From the NCBI GenBank assembly GCA_000149265.1, contig CH002044.1, forward strand, positions 1,177,844 through 1,241,843: a stretch of DNA of 64,000 bases. Reading direction: 5' to 3'. Below, piece by piece: positions 34,991 through 44,858 of the stretch; within the stretch, counting starts at the first letter, position 1, and each line of letters begins with the position of its first letter. Source of the stretch: Ciona savignyi. Lineage: Eukaryota; Chordata; Ascidiacea; Phlebobranchia; Cionidae. The notes below the pieces were generated by a model that was given only the letters and a program-made list of their open reading frames with translations, was not told the DNA's origin and did no database searches. The translations under genes were made by a program, and so were the position numbers.

Positions 34991-36747
34991 TCTTTTACCA
35001 GTATCCATTATTTACTATAACAAAACTAAGTACTATTGCTTTCTCACCACATTTCTAAGCGTTTTGGTCCATTTACGCCAGCCTTGCATAATACGCGGGA
35101 AAAAGGTAGTTTCCAAAGGCAGCTGTTGGCCCAAACAAAGCCAAAGCCCCCAGCCATAGGTATTTTGTTTGACCTATATTAACCTTGACAACTTTAAACT
35201 TCGATTGAGGAAAAATTAATGCTCATTTGCAGTGCAATTGTGACAATAAATAAACCAACAAAGTAATCGGTTTATTTATTGAATAAACAAATGCGCACGA
35301 ACGTTCAAATGGGCGTTTTCAAGGTAAGTTACGGGTTACTATAGTTCATGCGGGTTACTCTGGTACATAGCAGGGATCGTTAACCATTCTACCGCGTCAG
35401 ACCGTGTTATACTTTTTACGACTAAGTGCTTTGAATACCTCACAAATACAATGTTTTAATTAAATTATTTCGATCAGTTAGTGGTATAATTTTGTTATAT
35501 TCCTTTTTTTACAATTTAATATATTTTATATAATTTTATTTTTTGGCGGCCACGTCTAAATACACCTAAAACAAATCATTTATTTGGATGCAAAGTAGCC
35601 GGATGTAATACATTATACTTGCAGAAAGAAAAGAGAAAAAAACTTCTATTAAACAAGCCCCGCCCCGTTCACAAGCACAGAAAAAGGCCGTCTAGTAATA
35701 TCATAGAATACTATACAAATAAATATCACTCTTACTCAACCAAATGGTCCTTGTTATTGGTCATATATTGCATTATAAGTTTCTACAGCTGTTAAAAGTT
35801 AGGTTCTCCTTTTCACCTAAAAATGACCCAAAAATACAAAAAAATTACGGTTTGGTCAATTAGCATAAATATATAATCAAATTAAAAAAAGGAAGACAAT
35901 TTGGACAACTAATTATAAATGACTAGTTTCTGTTTAGCGCCAATTTTATATTGAGCGCAGAGATGAAATGGAAGAGGCAAATCAAAAATCAATGGAAATG
36001 ATGAAACGTATGATTTATATTGGAAATAAATATAAGCTTTAACAAACTATGTGGATAAGAAAATCAGAAAAATACCTTTTTGTTAGTAATACACTAAGCA
36101 TGTTGCTCGAACCCAGCGCATTAATGGACAAATGGGTAAAAAAACAGTAGACACATTTTAATCGTATAACAGTGCATTCATTAATCTTCGAGACAATCGA
36201 TAATCGGAGGCGTAACAACACAACAAGCGATTTTCCATCACATGTTGAATTACACCAATGTGTAGTAAATAGGTAGAATTTGGCGAGGAATTCCCGTAAA
36301 TATCAGAGTGATTTTTTTAAATACATAAAAAATATAAAAGCTTAGGCGCATTACTTTTATACTCTTTATCCCTTTATAAAAAAGAATCCTAAATGTGCCC
36401 AGTTGACCAGGGGCTTTACAAACATAGTGATGTTGACATAGCTATTTACCCGTCCTTGAATCTGGCCTTCGGTACTGTATCCGTTCACATTCTATCATGC
36501 TATTCTACCATTTTGCAGCTACCCTGTGCACTAGTTGCAAATAAATGTGATGGTCAAATAGAAATTATTTAGAAATGTACAGCTACCTATGCTCCGCGTT
36601 TTGGGCGGCGATCGTCTTTTAGCGGAAAATATTTCGAGACTATAAATGATTATTCATTCACAAATTAAAAGGAAGTTTTACATGTATAAAATGTCCTAAA
36701 AACAGTGGACACTAAACACCCGCTTTAACAAGTGAAACCCCTCAATA
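34991..36747. other. Duplicated spacer, no gene
   Basis: 35551-36260 matches 5820-6616 joined to 9735-9990 and lacks the 3.1-kb nested tandem-repeat elements. 34991-35550 and 36261-36747 show no exon or named repeat. Confidence 0.5.
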
Positions 36748-36990
36748 CTAGAAAGTGTCCCCCAGTGTTTAACTGCCACTATTTGTAAAACACATTTTGT
36801 GTTCTAAATATTTATACAAGCAGGGTTCTCAACCAGAATTGGTATAATTTACACACCGAATATATATGTAATTTGTTTTTGCAAGCAGAAAAGGTTGCTG
36901 GGTACATGAGTAAATTTAGACTTGTTATTCCTGTTCAATAATAGTATATGTTACACACAATAAGAGCGTCAAAGTCAACATCTTATTGAG
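36748..36990 (+). mobile_element. Tandem-repeat element, 5' fragment
   Basis: Begins CTAGAAAGTGTCCCCCAGTG, then 'cactatttgtaaaacacatt' and 'ttgcaagcagaaaaggttgc'. It is clearly the 5' single-copy end, more diverged than the copies in the P450 array, and stops before any monomer. A still weaker remnant is at about 47706-47790. Confidence 0.5.
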
Positions 36991-37504
36991 TTAGTAAGGT
37001 CACTATAGAGTATGGTTACATGATGCCTGTGGGGCAAATACAAAGCCAAACAGAGACAAATACCTTTTACAATTAACAAGCAGAGCACAACCTATTAAAT
37101 TACACCTTATAATAGGGACGCTGTCGTTTTATAGGCTTGGACAGTTGACACACAATACGCAGATACGGTATATAGTTTCACACGATAATTTTTGTTATAA
37201 TTCTATGCAATATATTACTACATCACTCTAATTATCCAACTTTTTAAACTAATAGTAGATTGGGTATCCTCAAAAGGAAGTAGACGATGTTATTCTGCAA
37301 GATAAACAACACAATAGTTAAAAATGGACCCGTTATTTGCTATAAAATATAAGTGGTTCATGTATATATAAAAAAATAAGACCAAAGCAATATTCAAGAA
37401 AATAAATAGCATTTTCAGCCCAGTCGTGAAACACTTGGTCAATGTGGACCATTCTTGACACGCAATCATATAAACAGACTCAAACAGTCATATAAAACTA
37501 GTCA
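36991..37504. other. Spacer, no gene
   Basis: AT-rich, no exon, RNA gene or repeat recognised. Confidence 0.4.
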
Positions 37505-37740
37505 ATATAAAAAAACGAAAGAAGGTAAGAACGGAGTTAAACCACTTACTTAAATTATGGACACGAATTACCCTGCCACAAATACTAATCACAAACCCAG
37601 AACTAACCCTAAATTTATCACCAGCCCCATATACACTAAGCTTATAGTCATAATCCTTATTTTGGTGAGGAGTTTCCCCTTCCCTCTTTTCTTCATATTT
37701 AGTTTTTCCTCTTCCCTCTTTTCTTTCATTTTAGTTTAAT
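37505..37740. mobile_element. MITE-like relative of 31576-31779
   Basis: The interior (about 37567-37615) shares 'ccagaactaaccctaa' and 'ccctgccacaaatactaatc' with the element at 31576. The right side has the T/C-rich 'ttccctcttttctttcattt'. The inverted ends are weak, so the limits are approximate. Confidence 0.4.
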
Positions 37741-38928
37741 CACACTGCACCTTACCATAAAATGCTAATCAACAGCGACATCTAGTGATCAGGTACACCA
37801 CTGAAACGACCATTACGAACTCGATGCTTAAAAGAAAATACGTTCTGATTTGTCGGTTCCTTACCATTTAGAAGTAGACTCACGATCAAGGATAGGTTAA
37901 TGGGTATTTCGTGTTTATCATGACTGGCGCAACGGTTTGGTTAAGGAAACACGAAAATGCATAAGATTTGCCATCTCACGACAAAGTGCTTCGGTGCCAA
38001 CGGTAGGGTCGATACCTCGAGGTAATGGTAGTCAGTTCTGAAAAGAACTATTAGTAAGTCCCAAGTAAACTGATGTGTAAAAACAAAACAGGGCAATTTA
38101 TACTGAAAGTGACAATGGGAGCGAATGGCGTCCTCGTTTTATGACGTGTGTAGTGACGATCAGTGTGCTGTTCTCTGCTGCAACCGGTGCACTAAACATA
38201 ATGATTGTCGAAAATTCTCACACGAGAATTGCAACAGATTTGACCAAAATTGTTGCTTTTCTTTTCAATTGTGTAGTAGTTCATTGACAATGGTATTTTA
38301 TAGCTAAAATATCTTCGGGCGATTTTCGCACTTAGATTAATTTCTTGATGCTTTGTAGCGGACATTGAGGTAATTATGGCTTCCGTTCTGCGATGTCGTT
38401 GTTTCCAATGTGAAACTCGCCATATTTCTTTTATATTTAATAACCGTCGGTAGTAGGTCATGAGGCTACCCGACTTCCCACCATTATTTGTAAACCCCAT
38501 GTGACAACGCTCGCGTATAGTATTCTTTATAGGTAGGCCTAATCGATCGGATTTCACGTGTGACAACTTCACTTGAGTTTGTACATTTGGCGGGATAAAA
38601 CATTTATATTCTATCCAGTTAGCTAGTGGACAATCGCAAAAATAAAACAAACTCCTGTTCGCCTAAGCGCAGACATGTGTGAATAGAAAAAGAGTTGCGA
38701 GGGTCTCTCTCATCATATGAAACAGATATTTTTGTGGGCCAATTCTAGCTATAACCACCATGGCACATCTAACCTTTATAGTAGGTCGACAGAAATATCA
38801 CGATTATTCAATTAAGTGAAAGGGAAAACGTATGTGCGTTACAATATGGGCAATTGTTAAATAACCTCAAAACCAGTTTGGTCACACTAGCTATTGCAAA
38901 TTGACAATATGGCAAAAAAAAATTTTAA
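37741..38928. other. Spacer, no gene accepted
   Basis: A 60-codon Cys-rich frame at 38125-38307 and a 152-codon minus frame at 38192-38650 overlap each other and show no domain. They are treated as chance frames. Confidence 0.4.
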
Positions 38929-39040
38929 TTTTTTTTACCGAGCTAAGTTTCTAACCCATGATGGGCTCGTCATCAAGACCGTTTTTTTGTATAAGAGTCG
39001 GTATATGTATCGGTCGTTAACCATTTGGCCACACGACCAT
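38929..39040 (-). repeat. Short tRNA-like retroposon with A tail
   Basis: Minus strand: GTCGTGTGGCCAAATGGTTA (A-box TGGCCAAATGG), a middle with 'cgactcttatacaaaaaaac', then CATGGGTTAGAAACTTAGCT, CGGT and eight A. Nearly the same as 60226-60340. The long distance between the boxes rules out a normal tRNA fold. Confidence 0.6.
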
Positions 39041-39198
39041 AAATTGTTTGTTTCTGTTTGACCCATTAAAACACTGAGAACTCCAAGTGTCTCCCTATGT
39101 ACACAACTGCGGCTTGTTTCCATTACCTATCTGTCGGTTGACGATTTTACACATTATGCAAACATGAACACAAAAATGAAAAACAGCTAATTAGGCAG

Positions 39199-39204
39199 TT
39201 TATT
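39199..39204 (-). terminator. Probable poly(A) signal AATAAA for TAF8
   Basis: AATAAA on the minus strand, 25-30 nt after the TAF8 stop codon. If used, the 3' UTR is very short. Confidence 0.5.
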
Positions 39205-39228
39205 ACGAAACAAAACAATGAAAACTTT

Positions 39229-42200
39229 TTAGCGATTTTTTTTCTTCAATTTCGGCTTCTTTACTGCTCTCAAATAAGGATTGTTAGTTGTTGCAGACGA
39301 TGATTGAGGTGGTTGTCTCTCTTGCGCTACTGGTGGCTCAATATTTGCTTCACTGGAGCCAGGGACCTCTATGTTTTGTGGAGTTTCACTTGACGTTCGT
39401 TTTTTCTTTAACTTTCGATTTTTAGACTTGGAAGGGGTGTCTGGTTCCTTTTCTTTCTGTTAATATCAGAAATATACATAAGAAGTAATCATCGGGAACT
39501 GATATTTATTTATTTAACACAACAAATGATGTATTAAAGTTTTCTTCTGTAGAAATACATGGTTAGATCGACAGCCAGCAACTATGTCGATTTTTCCAAG
39601 TGGATTAACTGATCAAACCATTGATTGTGTGACGTATTTGGAATATTCATGTTTACATCTGTAGGTTAGATGGCAACGGAGAGGACATTATAACATTGGG
39701 TAAACCCCATATTACTTCATAATCAAAGTCTTACAGTCTGAAGAATAAGATTGAGACATTTCAGCACTATTTGTGTAACCAATTAAACAACATGGTTCAG
39801 GAAACTAGCTAAGTGCCCAAACATCCGACTCCAACCAAAGACGCATGCAAACTACAACTCACGGCTGCAGAATGTTCTTCCACTTGATTCTTGGCCTCAA
39901 ATAGTTTTACAGTTTCATGCTCAGAGGGAAGGAGCGCACTCAGGTATGGAATTGGGTATGGTTGAGCTTCTATTACTGAGGAGGTGGAAATACAATAAAG
40001 TTAGTGGCCACAAGATATGGTGTGGTTGAAACTCAAATAATATATGTAGTAAATAATTATGCACCAAGAAATATTAGACATGTCATGTAACAATCTTGCC
40101 CCTTTTATTTTAAAAATCAATCGTCAGTGCACTTACAGTAAGGGGTATCCATATCCAAATCAGTTTGTACTAAAACATTATTTAATAAAACAATTGACTC
40201 TGGGAATTAAAACTAGTCTTTATCTATAAATAGACTTTAAAGAGGGTTTAAGGAAATCGGTTAAGGGGTTAATATATTGTGTTACATCATTCCCGTTGTT
40301 CTTATTAACCTCTAATTTGAACCTCTAGTCTAATTCACATACAACACATTGGGATAAACAAAAGTATTCTTAAAAGTAAACTGAGAGAAAAATATATAAA
40401 AAACCAAAAATGTTATAATGACTCACAGGGGAAAGCATTCTTATCATCAGGCAGCAATGGGTGGCTTCGTCCAGTACGAGCAACGAACTTGGTGAGCGCT
40501 CGTTCCACGTCACGTTTCTGCGCTGATGCCTGCTCTCTCAAAATCACATAATCTGTTTCCGGTTTCTGTCCTGTCTGTCGTTTTGGATATTTTAAAAATA
40601 TGAGAATTAGAGGGTGAAATGGGTTGATTGAAAATTGTTTTCGAATGATAGGAGTTAATCACATTTAATGCTAGCAGAGAAAGGAGAGCATTAACAAGTT
40701 GATAAAATAGCATATGAATTAGCCACTGGAGTTTAATGACAGTAATTATAATGGAAATTTCTTTCATAAGAATATTATAGGTTTAAGAACCATCTTGACC
40801 ATTAAATTGGTTAAGAAAAAAAAAGCAGGGACAGTTAGATGCATCCTGAACCCAATGAACCATCTGGTTTTTAATACACCAATAGACAATTAGTGAAAAA
40901 AACAACAACCACTTACTGTAGTTCTAATATAAGAGTGTGGGTCCGGAAATTGTGGATAACTGTGGTTTTCTGGGACATACGCGGGGAACCCCCGACTTTT
41001 GCCAACTTGTAGTACAGATTGGGTACCGCTTTCACTGGTTTTTAAAACTGGCAGAATACTAAACATTGGTAAAGTACATAGAAATACCAAACACAGGATG
41101 ATGATAAGATTCTTGTATGAAAAAACTACAGGCTAAATATGTGTAAGAACGTTTATAAATTAATGGTCTCCAAACATATTTTTAAGAAACCTTGAGAAAA
41201 TTTTTAAATATAGGTAAGTGCTCATTATGCCAAACAAGCAAGTAGAAAAAGATTTAGTGGTTAAAATGACTTTTACGGCATCTTTACTATGGCGTTTAGT
41301 TTATATTATTTGGTAAACAGTGAACACAGTTCACATTGCAAGAAATACTGTGTTTAACTTCTCCGAAAATGTGTCTGAACTATGCTACAATCAAACAATA
41401 GAATGTTTATAACTTAACTAAGTAATGTTACATAAATATATTGGATTGTACATTCCTTTTTATCCTAGTGAATGAAAATAGCAAAAAGGGGCAATCAGCA
41501 GATTACTCACACACAACTTACTTTGACCAATGTTGATTCTCTTTCCCCTTCTACAATATGTAAGTAATGATTTGTTTTTGAACCCCATCTGGGAAAGAGC
41601 ACAAATAACATCTTTATCTGTAGGAATTGTGCGTCCACTGTGCTCGTACAAAGCTCTTGTGCTGTTACCAACTTCAGTAATGTCTGCAAGAAAGTCGTTT
41701 TCAGTTTTATTGTGCGAATGTGCTAGCTAGTATCAAAAGTACTAATGTGCACATCCAAGATTTTTTATCACCAGCACTAAAACTTTAGCACAGTATTTTA
41801 ATATCTCACCCAGTATTTTAAAGTTTACATTACTTCACTGAAATTTGCAAATTTGTTTGATGATGATTTATCTTTAATCCATGGGTGCAAGGAATGAATA
41901 ATGTTAGGAACAGAATTAGAAAAGTGAAAAAAAAATTGCATAGTTTAAACGTCTATTACGCTTATGGTTGAAAATAAAATCTAAATGTTTTGGAGTTTCT
42001 TAACTTATTGACAGTAATGCTGCATTTAAACGATGCATAGCATATTTTAAAATATTGTGATACACATTTACAATTTTAAACAAAATTGAGCTATTTTCCA
42101 ATTTGCATTTTTGTATGGTACTGGTTTGCACTTTTATTTGCAATTTAGAACTGATTAAGCAGTCAGAATATTGACGAAATTTATATCGCTTGTTAAATTG

Positions 42201-42398
42201 TTTGATACAGAATTTCTACCAGTCCGGATAAAAAAGAATCAAAAAAGTATTTTATCACTTACAACTTTGTAGCATTTCCGTCAAAGTCTCCAGTGCTAAA
42301 TTATCAGCAGATGAATAACCAGCTTCAATACATATAGCAGCTACAGCCATCGTCAGTGACTGTCTGTACCCGCTTTCCGGACTTAGTGTATCAGTCAT
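39229..42398 (-). CDS. TAF8: TFIID subunit TAF8
   Basis: Seven exons: 42398-42263, 41683-41522, 41047-40917, 40574-40427, 40169-40137, 39975-39863, 39456-39229. They total 951 nt (316 aa), close to vertebrate TAF8. TAF8 pairs with TAF10 through a histone fold inside the general transcription factor TFIID, in the nucleus. The histone fold spans exons 1-2 (MAVAAICIEAGYSSADNLAL, then ETLTEMLQSYITEVG and YEHSGRTIPTDKDVICALSQ). The conserved PQFPDPHSYIRTT follows in exon 3, then REQASAQKRDVERALTKF and ARTG in exon 4, and PIPYLSALLPSEH in exon 6. The tail NPYLRAVKKPKLKKKNR looks like the known C-terminal nuclear localisation signal. Exon 5 is a 33-nt in-frame microexon; skipping it restores vertebrate-like spacing. 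The exon 4 acceptor has an in-frame alternative at 40565. Confidence 0.93.
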
Positions 42399-42794
42399 GA
42401 TTATATTATTCTTGTTCTCTGTAAAAGATACCAATAAAATACTATTTATATTATGGACTTTTTTAATTTAAATTTTTTAGTTCTGTAATGTCCGGCAAAT
42501 TTATAATAGGATATTTAGATTTACGTTTAATCTCTGTAAATGAAAAAATGTTAGAATAACTCTCGCCCACCACCAGTTTACCGGTATAGCGGAGTGCTTT
42601 TAATTTGCATTGATCTAGTGGACCCACTAAATGTCTGGTAATTGCCTTGCATAAGTATGCAACCGACTAGTGACCAGTTTTCATTCTTCAACCTTTCTGC
42701 TTCTAGGTGGCACAAAAACCCACCCAAGCCATTTTATACAAACATACTTTTTTTCTGCTATATCTAATTAATTTATGTTTTGTGAATTTCATCT

Positions 42795-42797
<3 letters not shown>
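42399..42797. promoter_or_regulatory. TAF8 upstream interval
   Basis: Immediate 5' side of TAF8. It should include the 5' UTR and promoter, but no clear TATA, initiator or other site stands out. Confidence 0.25.

Positions 42798-42875
<78 letters not shown>
42798..42875. repeat. (TA)n microsatellite
   Basis: About 39 uninterrupted TA units. Likely length-polymorphic. Confidence 0.95.
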
Positions 42876-42881
<6 letters not shown>

Positions 42882-43057
42882 TTATTTATCATTGGATTGC
42901 TGAAAGTTCTACCAGCTGTAGAGTCGATGACTAAAAGTATATGATACAACATTTGTAACAGTTATATCACATTTTTATAACTATTTTTATAATGAAATCC
43001 CTGGGCCAATCTTAAAAAGTTGGTTTACAATACAATTTTTATTTTTCCAGTTCCATA

Positions 43058-43172
43058 CGCTTCGGTTGCTGACCGGTTCGACAGCCTGACGCTTCGGTTG
43101 CTGACGGGTTCGCCAGCCTGACGCTTCGGTTGCTGACGAGTTCGCCAGCCTGACGCTTCGGTTGCTGACGTC
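43058..43172. repeat. 32-bp tandem repeat, 3.5 units
   Basis: The unit starts CGCTTCGGTTGCTGACSGGT and continues TCGMCAGCCTGA. Three units start at 43058, 43090 and 43122, with a partial fourth from 43154. It is much GC-richer than its surroundings. Confidence 0.9.
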
Positions 43173-43681
43173 TCGCTTCTACATTACACTAAAAGCGTCA
43201 CCGACGCCTGATGACTGAAGTGACTAGTCGAAGTGGCTACAAGCCTTTCTCTGCTCTAGCCTCATATCCTACTTTTGCTTTAGGCGCTAATGTATTTTAC
43301 GGCATCGGCGCTTCTCTTTAGGCTCTTTTTTCTTTTCGGCGCGTCTCTCGCTTTTTGGTTCATCATTCCTTTGCTGTTCACTATAGAACAGCCGCCATTA
43401 AATCAGGAACGAAGTGGTAAAATATAGTTAATGTTTTGCGCACGGTGCATAAGTTTTTGGCTATGATTTGTTTAATTAGAACACAAAAGATAGCATGTAT
43501 AGAGGTAGTTTATTTACGTCGAAATGCAAAACAAAACAGATAGACAGAACATGATGAGTTTTTATATATTGCTCGGCGCCGTCTGTTTTGGCTATCATTG
43601 GTGTGGTGTGTTTTAAGTTATTGATAGAATGTTTGTCTTTTGATTTTTAATTAAAACTGGGTATTTCAGTTAACTCTAGTT
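43173..43681. other. Divergent intergenic interval, no gene
   Basis: Relatively GC-rich stretch between TAF8 (leftward) and the zinc-finger gene (rightward). No exon is recognised. Confidence 0.35.
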
Positions 43682-43902
43682 AAACAGACCAATTTAGCTT
43701 TCAAATACTCATTTGCCCAAAGATGGCGCCGCCGTTCTAAAGTGTCACACGTAGTGCTTGTGCCAAAAAAACTTGGTTGGCGTCGTAACGTTTCGCGCTC
43801 TTTTCTGGTCTGGGTTTAGTCAGAAGTTGATGACCCTTTACAACAAGGGGGTCTCCATATTGGTGCAAATAAGTATGTGACAGTTAAATTGGTCTGTTTT
43901 GA
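43682..43902. mobile_element. MITE with about 45-bp terminal inverted repeats
   Basis: The left end AAACAGACCAATTTAGCTTT and the right end, reverse-complemented AAACAGACCAATTTAACTGT, match and continue through 'cat/aatact' and 'atttgc'. CTAG occurs just outside both ends (43676-43679 and 43903-43906 region), possibly a 4-bp target duplication. No coding content. Confidence 0.65.
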
Positions 43903-44310
43903 CTAGCAATAATTGAGATAAGTATTAACATCTTTGGTGCTTTGGTGACCAATGCAAGTGTTCATATTACGCTCCATGCATTGACTTGATGACAGTCAGA
44001 AATTTTATTCATTTATTTAATTGTTTTTAATTTTAATTATCAACAACTAAATGTAACAACCAATGATTATTTAAAGGTATTAAAACATTTACTGCACATC
44101 TGTGCTTTATCGAATCTTTTTCTCTGATTACCCATCGCCTGTAAATTGGCTTTCGTCTGAGCACCCGTGCTGTTTGCTTCGTGCATGTATTATTTTCATT
44201 ATTGTCGAAACGTATAGTTAAGCAATAAGAAGTAAAAATGTGAGGCTCGGCGTTAGTACCACGGGCTCACTTGGGGGTTTAATCCCGACCAGGTCACCAT
44301 TGGTCTAACA

Positions 44311-44576
44311 CAGGGGTCGGCCACCTGCTCCACAACCGCATGTGGTTTATTTTTCTGATACAGTTCTTTTATTATATTAATGTAGCAAGCGCTTAATAAG
44401 TATAATACCCGTGCATAAAGTGAAACAAACAGAAGAGCACTCGCGTCTTTATCTTGCACAGTGTTGTTCATTTTTCTTTTATTTCTAAATTTTTTTAATT
44501 TTGCGGCTCACAGGGATTTTCTTTTTGGAAAATCGGTTAAAATTGTTCTGTAAATGCAAAAGGTTGCCGACCCATG
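44311..44576. mobile_element. Non-autonomous hAT-like element
   Basis: The left end CAGGGGTCGGCCACCTGC and the right end, reverse-complemented CATGGGTCGGCAACCTTTTG, match the common hAT (Charlie-like) terminal motif. The interior includes 'ttttgcggctcacaggga'. The flanking 8-mers (GTCTAACA and GTTAAAAG) agree only partly, so the target duplication is decayed. No transposase. Confidence 0.65.
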
Positions 44577-44724
44577 GTTAAAAGAAACCAAAGACTACGA
44601 AATCGTGTAATAAAACTAAAAGCAAATTTAAAAATAGTTAAACTGTGTGTATATTTGAATCAGTTAAGCTGTGTTAAATTGACAAAAATCTACATATATA
44701 CAAATGATAATAACTCGCTGTATA

Positions 44725-44805
44725 AAAATACGATTGCCCGTGTAATAACTTACCTTGCGTATTGCATTCACATGGATATTTTAGATACACTATCCTAACT
44801 TCTAT
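44725..44805 (+). repeat. SINE tail fragment just upstream of the zinc-finger gene
   Basis: Reads 'acgattgcccgtgtaataac' and 'attcacatggatattttaga', ending 'ctatcctaact'. This is the 3' part of the composite SINE. Confidence 0.5.
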
Positions 44806-44858
44806 TTTATCTTTCGCCGGTATAAGTTACATGGTTCTATGAAAATAAGTTTTACAAG

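Noticed and set aside
38125..38307. Cys-rich 60-codon frame resembling a small secreted peptide
   Set aside because: No signal peptide, no regular Cys spacing, no splice context, and it overlaps an equally unsupported frame on the other strand.
38192..38650. 152-codon minus-strand frame
   Set aside because: Composition looks random, no domain, and no neighbouring exons or splice signals.
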